Assembly (NCBI GenBank): GCA_029204225.1
Contig: CM055107.1
Location: 1,426,128-1,490,127, forward strand
Origin: Diphasiastrum complanatum
Taxonomy: Eukaryota > Streptophyta > Lycopodiopsida > Lycopodiales > Lycopodiaceae
Direction of reading: 5' to 3'
DNA length: 64,000 bases
The translations under genes were made by a program, and so were the position numbers. Below the pieces are notes generated by a model. The model was not told the origin of the DNA and searched no databases. It saw only the letters and a list, made by a program, of their open reading frames with translations. Positions 24,201 to 36,180 of this stretch are shown piece after piece (position 1 is the stretch's first letter; every line of letters starts with the position of its first letter).

Positions 24201-24980
24201 ATTAGTTATTTTTTCAAATCATGTTACGTTGGGTGTATTTCATTCGTGTTATCAATAATTTAATATGATTTTTTCTATAATTCCAGTATTGTGCAAACTT
24301 GATAATAGACAATTTAGTACCAATCGCAGTACTGTGTTCGAGTAAAATTGATGCATGTGTACAACGTATGGTCTTCAATTTTAACCGTTGCATAGTGACA
24401 TTTTGAAAGCTTGTTGTTCACATGAAGTTAACAAGTTGTATATGGTGTATATGACTACCATATGCGTAATATTACGGAAAAAAAAAATTCAATCATCATA
24501 TATATATTTTTATTAGTTAAAGATGTTGATTTTGGAAGCTGATTAAATGATATAGTAGTTAAAAAAATAGAAACAATATATATATATATATATATTCTTA
24601 TTATTTAAATATGTTGATTTTGAAAATTATTCAGATAATATGATAATTAATAATAAAAAAATACAACTAATAATTTTTTAACATTGAATAAAAATAATAT
24701 ATTATTATAGAATATAATTAGTTTCTGTATGAATACGGTATATTTTAAGAGTTCATGATTGGTTGAATTGTTTTTGTTCATTCATTCGTTTTCTTGTACA
24801 ATCCCATGAATTTGTTTAATATCTTGATCTTGCAGATCTTGGCAATCACAATATCAATGATGGATTTCATTTGTCTTTAGAAAAAACCCATCATCTTAAA
24901 TACATAAAATAATAAAGAACATTCGCAGCTTGTTCTTTCCATCTCAAAGGGGTATTATAAACGAGGTACTATAAACAAGT
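24200..24980. other. AT-rich spacer
   Basis: Very AT-rich, with a (TA)n stretch near 24578-24596. A possible further trace of the repeat above is seen near 24450 (ACCATATGCGTAATATTACGG). Nothing coding was recognised. Confidence 0.4.
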
Positions 24981-24984
24981 TTCG

Positions 24985-26480
24985 CTATTGCAGGTCTAAC
25001 ACAAATGGAACAAATCGGCAATTCGGACGAGTTCAATGAACATGGAACCCAAACAGGGAAACGCTAATATAATGACGGTAGATACAATTTTGAAATCACA
25101 TCATCTATATATTTTTGAGTAAATACAAAAAGATTTTTACTAAAATATATACATGTATTTGTTTTCAACAGAAGAGTTTGAACTTGAAGAACGCATTGAG
25201 CGAGAGCAGTACAAAGCTTTACTAGGTACAATGTGCCATCTATATGTACATTAATATGTGTATGTGTGTACATGTACATATACACTCATACATATCTATG
25301 TGGGTATTTGATTGTAATATTATATAATAAAATTGATTATTTATTTTCATGCTTTTTTGTAGAATGTCTTCCGACAGATCTACCTACTGCTAGTTACAAC
25401 AATCGTGTACAGGGATCAATGCATGTAAACCAAGATCCTGATTGGGACAATTGCAAAACACATCTAGTAGACGTGCATTGTTGCATATGCCATCAACTAG
25501 TAGTAGTACATCGGCCGTGGTATCGATTGTTGATCTACACCCGGTAGATATAGATGCGTTGTTGAATTTAAAGAGAAAAACTTTTTGGGAACATGGTGAT
25601 GATAGTAAGCGATGACGCATAGATCATGATTCGTCACTAGCATCCCCAACGAATTTGCATCAAGTGTTTGTTGCAGATATTGCACTTGGTCTGTCTAATG
25701 TATATTTTGAGGGACAGATACTTTGCAAATATGGAAACTTTATGATGAACGTGCCATACGCATAGTACTTGAAAGAAGATCTTATGGACGAGCATGAAGC
25801 TGGTACTGTCACATTGTCAATTTACAAAACATATTACCGCGACATTATAGATAAACTTGAAATTGGCAAATGTATTCGTATTGTTTCCTTTGGAGTTGAA
25901 AAAAAAAATATGTGGGATGATTACGGATCATGTAATTTCACCATGGTGTTCAAACAAAGTACCAAAATTGTTCATATTCCTGATTTGTCTATGCGCGTGG
26001 CCTTTTTCCTCGGAATATGTTTAGCAGATTTTCGTGATGACTACATACATTTATTGGCCGAAAACAAAAGACATAAATAATTCATTGCTCTTGGGCATAG
26101 TCGTTGTTGTTATCATTGCCATTACTACCAACGAACATTGTCGTTGCGTGCTAACAGTTGCCGACGGTTTTGAAGAACAGGATCAAACACAAGTACATAA
26201 AAAAAAACGTTTGTATTTGTTGCTTTTAATATATTTTATGCTTATATATTTACGTATATTAATTTGGCACCAGATTTCACAGATAACATTTTGGGAGGAC
26301 ACACAAGTGATGTATAACAAAACCGTTAATGAATACCATAACAATCAATATATACGAAATTTGGACGTTTGGAAAAAAGCCAATCCATTTCAATTTGTAG
26401 CGTCGCAAAAAACTATTTTCGGCCACGTTCCTTTTGGACAAATCAAAGTCCGGTTACGTACAGTGCATCAAGTATAGACA
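24985..26480 (+). pseudogene. Decayed OB-fold (RPA70/DUF223-like) protein, possible Helitron remnant
   Basis: Candidate pieces on the plus strand are MEQIGNSDEFNEHGTQTGKR (25009), EEFELEERIEREQYKALL bounded by AG/GT (about 25170-25224), and a long frame from about 25470 to 26080. That frame reads VDIDALLNLKRKTFWEHG, HQVFVADIALGLSNVYFEGQ, LEIGKCIRIVSFGVEK, FTMVFKQSTKIVHIPDL. It has in-frame TGA (near 25612) and TAG (near 25762), each one base from a sense codon. A further piece reads ITFWEDTQVMYNKTVNEY and KANPFQFVASQ (26280-26400). The pattern G..I.I..F.V......Y....FT.VF...T.I, then a second strand-rich unit, resembles the single-strand-DNA-binding OB folds of RPA large subunits, which plant Helitrons also encode. 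No Rep/helicase part was seen. The call is an inference from pattern. Confidence 0.45.
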
Positions 26481-26609
26481 CGTGGAAACGTCGTGAAAGA
26501 GGTGAATTTCATATTTTCGTAACATAATAACAAGGAAAACGAAATTTTTTTTTTTCAAATCAATGGTACATATTTTTTAGTATATATCAGAATTTTTTTT
26601 AATATATTT

Positions 26610-27824
26610 ATGTGTATTTAGACGCGTTGCCTTCGCAATTAGACAGGATCTTGAAAGCCAGACCTTATCAGCTGATTGCTGGCCAATTGTACCAAAGAGG
26701 ACCAGATGGGATTCTTCAGCGATGTATTCTTCCTCATGAGGCCACCCAAATCATTTCACTTTCACATGAAGGCATGGGTGGAGGCCATTTTGCATCCGAC
26801 ATTACAGTTCGCAAGATCTTACAATAAGGATGCTGGTGGCCAACGATTCATAAGGATACGGAGGAATACCTGAGGAAATGCGATGTGTGCCAAAGGACAA
26901 GGAGACTAACGAGATTGAATTATGACCTTCTGCACCCGGTCTTAGCCCAAGCACCATTTGAAAAGTGAGGATTGGAATACATTGGTCCAATTCACCCTGC
27001 ATCAAGAAGTACCTAGGCTCGATACATAATCATGGCCACCGACTACCTCACCAAGTGGGTCGAAGCCAAGGCAGTAAGGGTAGCTGATGCTAGGACCATT
27101 GCCAAGTTTATCTATGGAAATATCATTGTGCGCTTTGGGTGCCCGGTGAAGATAGTCAGCGATCGCGGGAGTCATTTCATCAATGAGACCATCAAGTTCC
27201 TGTTGGAGGAATTTTTTGTGATCCATAGAACCAGTACGTCTTATTATCCTCGCGGTAATGGACATGCAGAGTCATCCAATAAGATCTTGTGTAGCGTACT
27301 CACAAAAACAATTGAAGCTAGGAGATCGGATTGGGAACATGCTGCTCTGTGGGCATTCAGGACAACATATAAGGGGAGCATTGATCAAACTCCATTCCAA
27401 TTGGTATATAGTCAGGATGTTGTAATGCCAGTAGATTTTTTAGTCCTTTCATTAAGGATTGCCACAACGCAACGATGAATCCAGATCTCTACAATTATGC
27501 CATGAAGCTCTGCATAAGCTCTGTGAAACATGCTTACTAGTTGTGCATGCACTGGCAGCTGAAAAGGAAAGACGCAAAGCATGGCATGATCGCAGGTTAC
27601 AAAAGAAAGATCTTCGATTCGGAGATCTAGTTCTGATGTATAAAATCAAGGCAATCAAGGAAAAATTAAAATTCACAGGCGAAGGTCCTTATCGGATCAA
27701 AGCAATTCTTAATCATGGAGTCATAAATTTGGAGAAGCTAGATGGGACACCTTTTGACACACCCATCAACGGTAGCCGGTTGCACAAGTACGTGGCATGT
27801 TATCTACTAGGACATCAAAACTAG
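26610..27824 (+). pseudogene. Ty3/gypsy integrase, decayed
   Basis: The order is clear despite stops and one frameshift. An RNase H end and HHCC zinc finger come first (HEGMGGGHFASDITVRKILQ, RKCDVCQRTRR). The catalytic core follows: MATDYLTKWVEAKAVR with the first Asp, VSDRGSHFIN with the second Asp, YYPRGNGHAESSNKIL with the Glu. The C-terminal part is WHDRRLQKKDLRFGDLVLM and GEGPYRIKAILNHGV. These are typical Ty3/gypsy pol motifs. Stops fall near 26825, 26970 and 27015, and a frame change near 27470. Confidence 0.85.
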
Positions 27825-28720
27825 ATCCAGGAAGATCAAGCCAAATCAAGCTAGATCCATCAAGATTCAGCCAGATCTAGCGAGATCAAAGAAGATCCAA
27901 CAAAATCCAAGAGAGATCTAGGTCCAGATAGGATCAAGAGAAAAGTAGATTTCCATATTACACCAATAAGCCCCCCAATTTGCAGATCAGAAACCTCGAT
28001 CTCAGAAACCATGGCAAACTTGACCAAAACTGATGGATCTACTACCAAATATCTATCAAAACTTCCAGAGAGTCACCAACAGTCAGATCTAACATGGATG
28101 TAACAGATTACCAGTTTTCAAAAGTTAAAAATCAAATAATCTCAAGATCTCGTCAAAAAAAACACTCAAAAAGAGCACTTTTTCATGATTTTTGGAGATC
28201 CCTTGGGCGATAGCACTTGAAACTTGGACAGTCACTAGATCTGACCTAGATGCATCTATAAAAATCTCTACAAGAGTTGTTGATGAAAAAAACATCATTT
28301 TTTAGTGTGTGCAAGGGTTCCAAGGAGCAGAATCTTCAGAACCCTCGCAGAGCATCAAGATCATCAAACCAACCTTCGCAAGGGGCATAAATGAAATCAA
28401 AGCAGTGAAATTAGCCTATCTACATGGTCTGATCTTGAAAATTCAACCACGGGAGCAAGTTGTGCGAGCCTTCACAGACCTTCTCAACCCTTGCAGAACC
28501 TTCGCAGGGCAGTCAAATCACCTCTTGAACTCTCGAAAACTTCTCTGAGGTCTTAGAATTTTGTGAGAAAGGTCCCTGTCAAAATTTGGGTGGAACTGAA
28601 TAAGGAAAAGTGGATTTCACCTAATATGCCCTCTAAATTCTGCTATATAAGGGCTGAATTCGAGTCATTTGTCACCTTTCCTAGCGAAGATGTGCTAAAA
28701 TTTTGACCAAATTTTTCAAG
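27825..28720 (+). mobile_element. Probable 3' non-coding/LTR region of the gypsy element
   Basis: No coding sequence. It starts with a run of short direct repeats of AGATC(C/A)A(G/A) with AAG, 27826-27930. A TATA box in GCTATATAAGGGC (near 28642) and repeated CTTCGCAGAACC-like words (28335-28510) are present. The position after an integrase and the TATA box suggest LTR sequence, but no matching second LTR was found. Confidence 0.35.
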
Positions 28721-28728
28721 TTCTCCGA

Positions 28729-29469
28729 ATGCAACCAAACTTTATACAAGCCATCATCTGTCTTTCTAAGCTTGATGAGTCACAGCCATTTGATGCTACA
28801 TTGTATAGGCAGTTAGTAGGGAGCTTGATTTACCTTACCACGACTAGACCAAATATATGCTATGTTGTTGGCATTGTAAGTCAGTTTATGACAGCACCTA
28901 CGGAAACACATTGGAAGGCAGCTAAACGCATTTTGCGTTATGTGAAAGGCACTTCATATTATGGCTTGATTTACAGGAAGCATGATGGGTTACCTGAGTT
29001 GTGTGGTTATGTGGATGCGGATTGGAGAGGTGACTATGATGATCGTAGATCCACCACAGGGTATGTATTCCAGTTTTGTGGTAGTTGTTTTTCCTGGTCC
29101 AGTAAGAAGCAAAGTACAATTGCTCTATCCACCACAGAAGCAGAGTATAAGGCAATGTGTAGTGCAGCACATGAAGCTATATGGTTGAGACAAATCTTGG
29201 AAGAAATTGGCATGAAGCAGAAAAATCTCACAACATTACATAGCAACAGTCAGAGTGGCATTCAGCTAGCAAAGAATCCAGTGTTCCATGCGAGAACTAA
29301 ACACATTGAGATTCAGTATCACTTTATACGTGAGAGGCTGCTGAGTCGTGAAATTCATGTTGTTCATTGTAGCACAAAAGAACAACTAGTTGATATTTTC
29401 ACTAAGCCACTTGTTGGAAAAAAGTTTGATAAGTTTATATCAAAGCTTTTTGTACTTAAAGTTTGTTGA
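28729..29469 (+). pseudogene. Ty1/copia RNase H domain (3' end of pol), open frame
   Basis: An uninterrupted 246-codon frame encodes the end of a copia polyprotein: LYRQLVGSLIYLTTTRPNIC, HWKAAKRILRYVKGTSYYGL, YVDADWRGDYDDRRSTTGYV with the RNase H Asp residues, STTEAEYKAMCSAAHEAIWL with the catalytic Glu, and the terminal EQLVDIFTKPLVGKKF. The open frame over this length suggests this insertion is younger than its neighbours. The 5' part of the element (gag, protease, integrase, RT fingers/palm) is missing. A polypurine-like tract and LTR follow. Confidence 0.9.
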
Positions 29470-29525
29470 TTTTAAAACTATGTATATGACTGTATAAAAA
29501 GTAGACTCTACTTTAAGGGAGAAAG

Positions 29526-29795
29526 TTAGAATTAAAGTAGAATCATTGTGCTACTGTACTGTGGGTCCTATCAGTTGATAAGGATCAGTTGGCCTCACCA
29601 CAAGGCAGGTCGACGGGACACGCGTCCCGCCAACGGCAACCTGGGTCATGCATGGGTTGCCTGAGTGAACAATTATATGTACAGTGTAATTTCATTTTGA
29701 GAAATACAGTTGCTATGTGAGCTTGTGGTGGAGAGTGTTTTCTGTTTGTGTCATTGTGTAGCATGATCTGTGTTCTTGTTCGAAGCAAATTCTAA
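29526..29795 (+). mobile_element. Copia 3' LTR (about 270 bp)
   Basis: The stretch begins TTAGAATT just after AAGGGAGAAAG, a polypurine tract, and ends AATTCTAA, the exact inverse. This fits the terminal inverted repeats TGTTAGAATT...AATTCTAACA of copia LTRs with the outermost bases changed. It follows the RNase H frame by about 60 bp. Confidence 0.6.
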
Positions 29796-29814
29796 GTGGA
29801 AAATCCAAGTTTCG

Positions 29815-30690
29815 TCAAGGTATTTTTTTCGTCTTTTCTCCATTTTCACCTTGACACATCTTTACCTGTGAGAAGATCCCATGAGGAGATGGTAGGTTCA
29901 AATAAGTATATACCAAATATTGTCGGTAAACGTAGATGACTCTCAAGTAATGTTCATCAATAGCCATCTTCTTGTGCATTTCTTTAATTTTCTTTGTTTC
30001 ACCATTCAGATCCCCTATAATGATCCACATATCTGCCGAAATAGGAGTCATCATGGAATAGTTTCCAAACAACCAAGCCTTATTATCAACCACCTTAAGT
30101 AGGTTTTCAAAAAGTATGGCTGGCATTAACGGATTGGTGAAAGGAGCCTCACTGGGTTTAAACATTGATATTTCTGCAGAAAGAGGTAGGTAATATTTTT
30201 GTGTTACGGTCTCAACCTCATCTTGCGATAACTCCTCCAAGAAAATGAGGCTATGCTTGGAAGTACTAAAAGGGGGTGAACCATCAAACCTAGGTTCTTT
30301 TGAAATAGATTTATGATTCGATGTGAAATTGAAAACCATGTAGGTCAAAGAATTTTTTCATGCAGTCAGGGGCAAAATAATCAAATTCTTCTTGCACTTT
30401 AGCATCAGCCGAATCATGAATAGAGACAAGTTTTTAGACCATCAAGTCAGAGCTATTACGAGAAAGTTGCCACAATTTACACCAGTCATAGATAGACAGT
30501 TGGGCAAGAAGAAGTAATGAAGTATTCGTATTACTACGGATTGCAACAAGATCAAGCTCTTGAACCTTCTCGTGAAAACTTTTCTACGAAATACAAGCAA
30601 TAAAGGCTTGTGCTGCAGGAGAAGGAGCAATGAGAGGCGGAATATAGCCTAGATTCTGTAGGTCGGCATGCCAATTATAGTTCTGAAAAA
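29815..30690 (-). pseudogene. Unidentified decayed coding region
   Basis: The minus strand reads, from about 30680, YNWHADLQNLGYIPPLIAPS, AAQAFIACIS-stop-KSFHEKVQEL, LSIYDWCKLWQLSRNSSDLM-stop, EEFDYFAPDCMKKFFDLHGF. A separate 177-codon open frame (29815-30348) follows, with DEVETVTQKYYLPLSAEISM and ISADMWIIIGDLNGETKK. Composition is protein-like and the damage is a few stops plus one frame change. I do not recognise the family. It may be the capsid region of an unclassified retroelement or a decayed host gene. Confidence 0.4.
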
Positions 30691-30771
30691 AAAAATTCAC
30701 ATTATAAGATATTAGAGCGACAGGCAGAAAAGCCAAAATCAGTTGGTAAATAGAGGGAAATCCTCTCCCAA

Positions 30772-30774
<3 letters not shown>

Positions 30775-30831
<57 letters not shown>
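30775..30831 (+). repeat. (TG)n microsatellite
   Basis: Perfect TG dinucleotide run of about 57 bp. Confidence 0.95.
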
Positions 30832-30833
<2 letters not shown>

Positions 30834-33620
30834 TTTTAAAACCTAACAAAGCTAAACAACAATAATCGCCACCAATCATTACAAAAATAAGTCAAATCGT
30901 AATGCTCTCGTATGGTCTCACAACAAATCACATAGGTTACGAATCAACTTGAGGAGAATAGACTCACCTGCATCCATCCACAACAACATCCATGTTAGAA
31001 CAAGGACATTCTCGTGGGAACTACATGTGTCTACAACTATTCTTAGTTGTTATCCACGTGGCAAGTCGTAGTAACATGATTGATGCATTTGCAATAAACA
31101 AAAATTAAGAAGTTAAATATGATATTTTTTCAGACTATTTTAGCATATCCTCAACCGTTCCTCTCTTTTTATTATTAATAGCTTCCATTCACATATACTT
31201 GCAGTAGTATAGGCAAGAAGTGTAATAGCAATTTATCACAACTACAAATACACCTTAGGGCAACTTATGCATAAAAACATGTCATCACTATCAATCATTA
31301 GTAAGTCAAGTTTTTTGTATTATTTTAAGTAAACAATCTATATATCATCAGTAACATATATCAACATAAAGTATTTATAGATCGACCATCTGGCTTATGT
31401 CCTACAATAATGTGACATAACCAAATGTATAGACAAGTGGTCCGCCGACAAACCATAAGTATGTACGACATCCACACATAATGTTTCACTCATGCCATTA
31501 TCAAATGATAGAGAGCTGTAACAAATTCCTTAACCCAAGTAAAAGTGTTGTTAATTCATGCCAGTGATAGTATCATAGTCAACACCTTGGGCATATTGTG
31601 TTAAAACGTACACTAGGGCATAACGACGCGAGAATAGCATTTTATAAGTCCACGCTATACTCGGATCTTTACAATGAATTTTTGTAGAGTATAACAATAT
31701 AATCCATTCAACATCCATTCACAACTTTCACCAAACGATCACTCTCATATTGTCAAAAGTATAAATCTGTTTATGAGCCATCAAAAGAAATCGCAACCTG
31801 AAATTCGCACTATAACAGTATAGTAAAGGACATCAATTTAGGGAACCGCCAAAGACCATTCAGAGACATTTGCCCTCAAACATTCCAATAACCTTCAACC
31901 CTGTCATAGTGGCATGTAAATAAATGGGACCATAAAAATTCCGCAAAGGAAAGAACAACCTGCTTTAAAGCATACATAATGAAGTCGAAAACTTTTTTGA
32001 GCTTAGCATTTTGTGCTCATTGTAGAAAAAACAGCAAAGCCTCAATTCTGATCATATAAATCAGGTTTTGTAGTTCAGAATTTAATTATAGGCTAAAATG
32101 GGTTGCTAATACATTGACAAAGTAAACAATAAGCAACCACGAAACAAGACTATCACACCCCAACAGCAGTACTATCAACATGAAACATATTTGTTTAAGT
32201 CCATGTAAAATACAAAAGTGTTGCCAAACGGCATTCTTGTTTTTTCCTTAAAGTATAAAGCAGCAATTAATGCCTACACATATCATTCAGTTCAACCACA
32301 TCAATTAATCCCATCTACCTCAATGCGTAGATAGCAAAAACTCTTTGCAAAGAGCAATTATTAGAACTTTAATCAGCTCTTCAAAGACCAGATTAGCATG
32401 AAAACATTTGCCATTTACTCCGGCAACATGAGCTTTCATATTACAACATGAAATGAGTTAGTTTATGCATATGTGGAGGTGTACTTATAAAAACCAATAT
32501 CAATACTTCAGACAAAAGATTCAACGATAGACTTTCGTAACCCATCAAAGGAATGAAAAAGTGGGTACATTGTTGTATTACACCATCCTGAAAATTGATT
32601 TGTACCAATAGGCTCATTTTTTCTTGAAACAGGATAGCCAAAAACCCATTCATAGCAAATGCAACCAATTCAGATCATTCAAAACATGCTATCAATTAAA
32701 TGAGTGTATGAACATGTTGGAATAAAGAAAAAGACAAGAAGTAAAGACTTTGCCCAACTACAAATAGAACGGAACAATAGGACACAGCCCAAACACAACA
32801 ACCTTGGAAAAAAAAGCACAAACAAAAACTGAGCAAACAGGAAGAAAAAAGAAGAAGTAACAGTAACGAAAACAACCAGCAAAGGGAAAGACAGAAACGA
32901 ACCAAAGGTAGAAAAGAGAAAACCAGCACCTGAACTAAGAACTTCCACATACAAAAAACCAACCACGGCACCCACAACCAACATCAATGAGCAGAGCAAC
33001 CGGCCCCAACACACATGGACTAACCTTCTAAGAAGCCATTGTAAAAACCGAAGCAGCAGAACGCAACTAGCTCCACACACCAACAAAAACACGCACCAGA
33101 AGCAAACAATCAAGCGAAGCCCCATAAAAGTCACAGCACCAAAATGTATAAGAAAACACATGGCCAACAACCCAGGGAAGCGTGAACAGATGCAAGCAAA
33201 AGGGACGCAGCGTGCCACAACGAGCAACACTAGCCATCAATGGAAAAAAGGCCATCAGAGGTCAAAGCCAGGAGAAGCCAGTAGGTGGGCGAGAAAAGCG
33301 GCCAAAGGTAAATGAGAAGCCAGGCCAGAGAGCACACGCACACGAGAGAGAGAGAGAGAGAGGCTCCCAAAAAAACCACGCCAAGCCAAGCCAAACCCGA
33401 CCAATAATCAAAAGTACACCCAATGAAAAACCTAGCAACAAACCCAAACATGACAATAACACGCACAAGAATAGCATATAGAAAGAAAAATGAGATGACA
33501 AAAGAAAGCAAAGCCAAACGTCAACGACACAACCTAACCTAAAAAACCTGTAGAGATACAACAAAAAAAAAGCTTGATCTTTTGAAAAATAAGTCGCACC
33601 ATATTAACGTCTTAAGTCTG
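30832..33620. other. Long spacer without recognisable gene
   Basis: AT-rich up to about 32700, then purine-rich on the plus strand to 33560. The long open frames on the minus strand at 32679-33564 are Leu/Phe/Cys-rich translations of this skewed composition and look like no protein. A short (GA)n run lies at 33343-33361. No exon, RNA gene or TE domain was recognised. Confidence 0.45.
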
Positions 33621-33624
33621 AAAA

Positions 33625-33750
33625 TGTGTGTGTGTGTGTGTGTGTTATGATTAGGCTTTAGGCATTAGGCATAAGACATTAGGCTTTAGGCATTAGGCAT
33701 TAGGGTTAGGCTTTAGACATTAATCATTAGGGTTAGGCTTTAGGTATTAA
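33625..33750 (+). repeat. (TG)n followed by degenerate telomere-like TTAGGC/TTAGGG repeat
   Basis: (TG)n covers 33625-33644. Then 33651-33748 consists of near-tandem TTAGGCTTTAGGCATTAGGC and TAGGGTTAGGCTTTAG variants. The plant telomere unit is TTTAGGG; here TTTAGGC, ATTAGGC and TTAGGG alternate in 6-7 bp steps. C-rich runs follow at 33792-33804. Confidence 0.7.
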
Positions 33751-33769
33751 CCATGTTCTTAAAATGTTA

Positions 33770-34420
33770 CCTCCCTTGTAGACCTTTAACCACCCCCCCC
33801 CCCCTCACCTAAACTTGTTTCTTCTACATCCCCCCTCCCCATAAAACTAATACATGCAACCTTGTCTCTCACTGTAGCTCTAGATTACTCCTCTCCTCAA
33901 CTCTTCAGGACATTGGGACAGGCAGCTATCCCATAGATTCCATAGCTGCAAACTTAGATTGGGTGAATATGATGGCGATTGATTATCATGCAAGTTGGGA
34001 GCCAAACACAATTGGAGCACACACAACTCTATTTCATCTCAAAGGCCCCATGTACACATACCAATCATGGAATACACCTTATTATTGGATAGTGACCAAA
34101 CATATGTTGCTCCGATGGATATTGCCTCAGTGGATGATGGTAATACAGAGGATGACATTGACATTGGGATAAGAAGAGGATATTCTCAAATCCATAATAG
34201 TCGAAGTGAGCCCCTAAAAATCCTCGTAACATGAGCTCAATATATATCTAGCCCATATCAACAATGCAAGACTTCTTCCATCCAATGTGGTTCCGTAGTG
34301 AGTTTCTAAATTGGTTTGGCTAACTCCGCAGAATCTATAATGAAAATCCGATAGTAGCTAGCATGGCCCATAAAAACGTAGACCTCGCAAATCATTCCTG
34401 GTGGTGGCAAATCAACAATG
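33770..34420. other. Spacer
   Basis: Small open frames on the plus strand around 33963-34234 have no recognisable motif. The right half borders on gypsy sequence on the minus strand and may be its continuation. Confidence 0.3.
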
Positions 34421-34429
34421 ACCCTTATA

Positions 34430-35783
34430 TTTGATAGGTTTGTGGTGATTCCGTGTCTTGACATGATATGATCCAGAATCAGGCCATGTGTCAGCCAAAA
34501 TTGACACTTTTTCTGGGTTCAAGGATATCTGATACTCGCGGCATTACTTCAACACCTTCTCCAAATTGGATAATTGTTCTAAGTTTGGCCCGTGCACGCA
34601 CAAATCGTCCAAGAAAGTCTCCAGAAACTTTTGTAGGTACTCTTTGAATGTTGCTTGCATGACTCGTTGGAAGGTGCTCGGGGCATTACAAAGTCCAAAT
34701 GGCATTACCTTATAGGCATAAGTTCCTCATTCATTGGCGAACGCTGTCTTATGATGATCTTCTGGCGCTATTTTTACTTGATTGTAGCCACTAAAATCGT
34801 CCAGAAAACTGTAAGCTTCTGCTCTTGCTACTCGATCCAAAACACTTTCTGTGAAAGGTAAGGGAAAATAATCTTCTTGGTAACTGCATTTAACACCTTC
34901 ACATTCACACATATTCTCATTTTGTCGTTCTTTTTGGGTATTATGACTATTGGCGATACCCTTTTGGTATGCTCAATTTCATAAATGAAATCGACATCGA
35001 GCAATTTCTACAACTCTTGCTTGATCAATTTTGTGTAATTAGGATTGTAGTGATAATACCAGCTCACCTTCGGGACTGCTCCATCCACCAAGGGTTTATG
35101 TTGGACTACGGTTGGTGGTATACCATTCAAATCTTTGTAGGTCCATGCAAAACAATCTTTGTATTCCACCAACAAGGTACGTAGCCGTGTGAACTGAGTG
35201 GGTGTCAATTCTTCTCCCACATGAACAATCCTTTTTTCTTTGCTTGGCTCAGCAAGATTCATAGGTTGTGTCCGTGCAGGTCCTTCGAAGATTTGTTCTT
35301 CTGGTTCCTGATCTGATAAGGTTCTCTTTGCGCTTGTGGCATCATAATTACTACGTCGTCTAAGGTATAGTTTTTGAAGGTTTCTGGCATCTCGTGAACT
35401 GGCGTTCGTCGGGATTCCTCCTTCAACATGTTGATCTTAGCACGACTCGTAATCTTTGGGGTTCCAATCATCTGAGATGATGACGCTGTGTCTGGTTCCA
35501 ACCGGATAGATTTCAAGGAGTCCAATTTTTTTTTTTTCTTTTTTTGTTAACATAGTTGGATACATCCTTGTTATCCTTTTTGGAAACTGGTCTGATATTC
35601 GCTTCATGATTACGAATATCTATATCCACCGTAGCTATTGCTTCCTCTAGTAGATCACTCCATCGGATCACCTGGCTGTAGCGCTAATTCAATTGATTTT
35701 TCTTGTTAATGGGTGTCTTGGGTGGTTCCACCTTGGAAACTTTAGCTATTGGTGATTTCTGTGGTGGCTGAGCTGGTATCTTT
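34430..35783 (-). pseudogene. Ty3/gypsy protease-RT region, minus strand, decayed
   Basis: Reading leftwards: WSDLLEEAIATVDIDIRN (about 35600), then MDSLKSIRLEPDTASSSQMI, then the linker LRTLLVEYKDCFAWTYKDLN. RT fingers follow: KLIKQEL, SPIVIIPKKNDKMRICVN, DYFPLPF. The palm is AYSFLDDFSGYNQVKIAPED, which carries the F.D...GY.QI block. Stops and shifts break the frame between 34740 and 35010. The element continues to the right at 38480-39090, after copia-derived sequence. Confidence 0.8.
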
Positions 35784-36034
35784 TGTTGGAATTCGATGCT
35801 CAGCCTCGAATTCATTCAATAATGAGCATCCTGAAAAACCAGAAACAGAAGGCTTGAATTTCTGAGCAGAGGATCGAAAAATTCAGGATTGAATTTTTTA
35901 GAATTTTTTGATATTGGATCGACTCAAAAAATTCTATATTTTTCGCGTCATTGTACATTTTCGATACTTGTAAATTTCGATACTGTCGGACCCAACGACG
36001 TCACGGATTTGGGCCTGAGCATTGAAATCTAACA
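35784..36034 (-). mobile_element. Copia 3' LTR, minus orientation, inside gypsy element
   Basis: On the minus strand it starts TGTTAGATTTCAATGCTC right after the polypurine tract AGAGGGAG (36035-36043) and ends GAATTCCAACA at 35784. The terminal TGTT..AACA pair fits a copia LTR of about 251 bp. Its first 20 bases resemble the LTR starting at 52380 (TGTTAGATTTTAATGATC), so the two are related. It interrupts the gypsy frame at 35783. Confidence 0.7.
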
Positions 36035-36180
36035 CTCCCTCTTAATGTGGATCTTGAAAAACTTCAATTTTCAGATTTAGCATATTGTTAAATTTGAGAT
36101 GGTGCTCCTTGGATAGTGCTTTCGAGTCCACCTACTTCGTACATTCATTAACTGTAATGATGGTTGTCATAACTGCAACA
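36035..36180 (-). pseudogene. Copia pol terminus on the minus strand
   Basis: The minus strand reads KALSKEHHLKFNNMLNL just before the polypurine tract and LTR, matching the ADIFTKALSKEKH..FCNMLNL end of copia RNase H. Only this terminal piece remains. Confidence 0.55.

Noticed and set aside
25061-25285. Minus-strand frame opposite the OB-fold region
   Set aside because: Derived from TATG-type simple repeats; the plus strand has the better coding pattern.
28729-29469. 246-codon intact frame as a host gene
   Set aside because: All motifs are copia RNase H and the frame is followed by a polypurine tract and LTR; it is a retroelement end.
32679-33564. Long Leu/Phe/Cys-rich open frames on the minus strand
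   Set aside because: They overlap in two frames, have no domain and follow purine-skewed low-complexity DNA; no splice borders or start context support them.
33651-33748. True chromosome end
   Set aside because: Units are degenerate and flanked by ordinary sequence on both sides for tens of kilobases.
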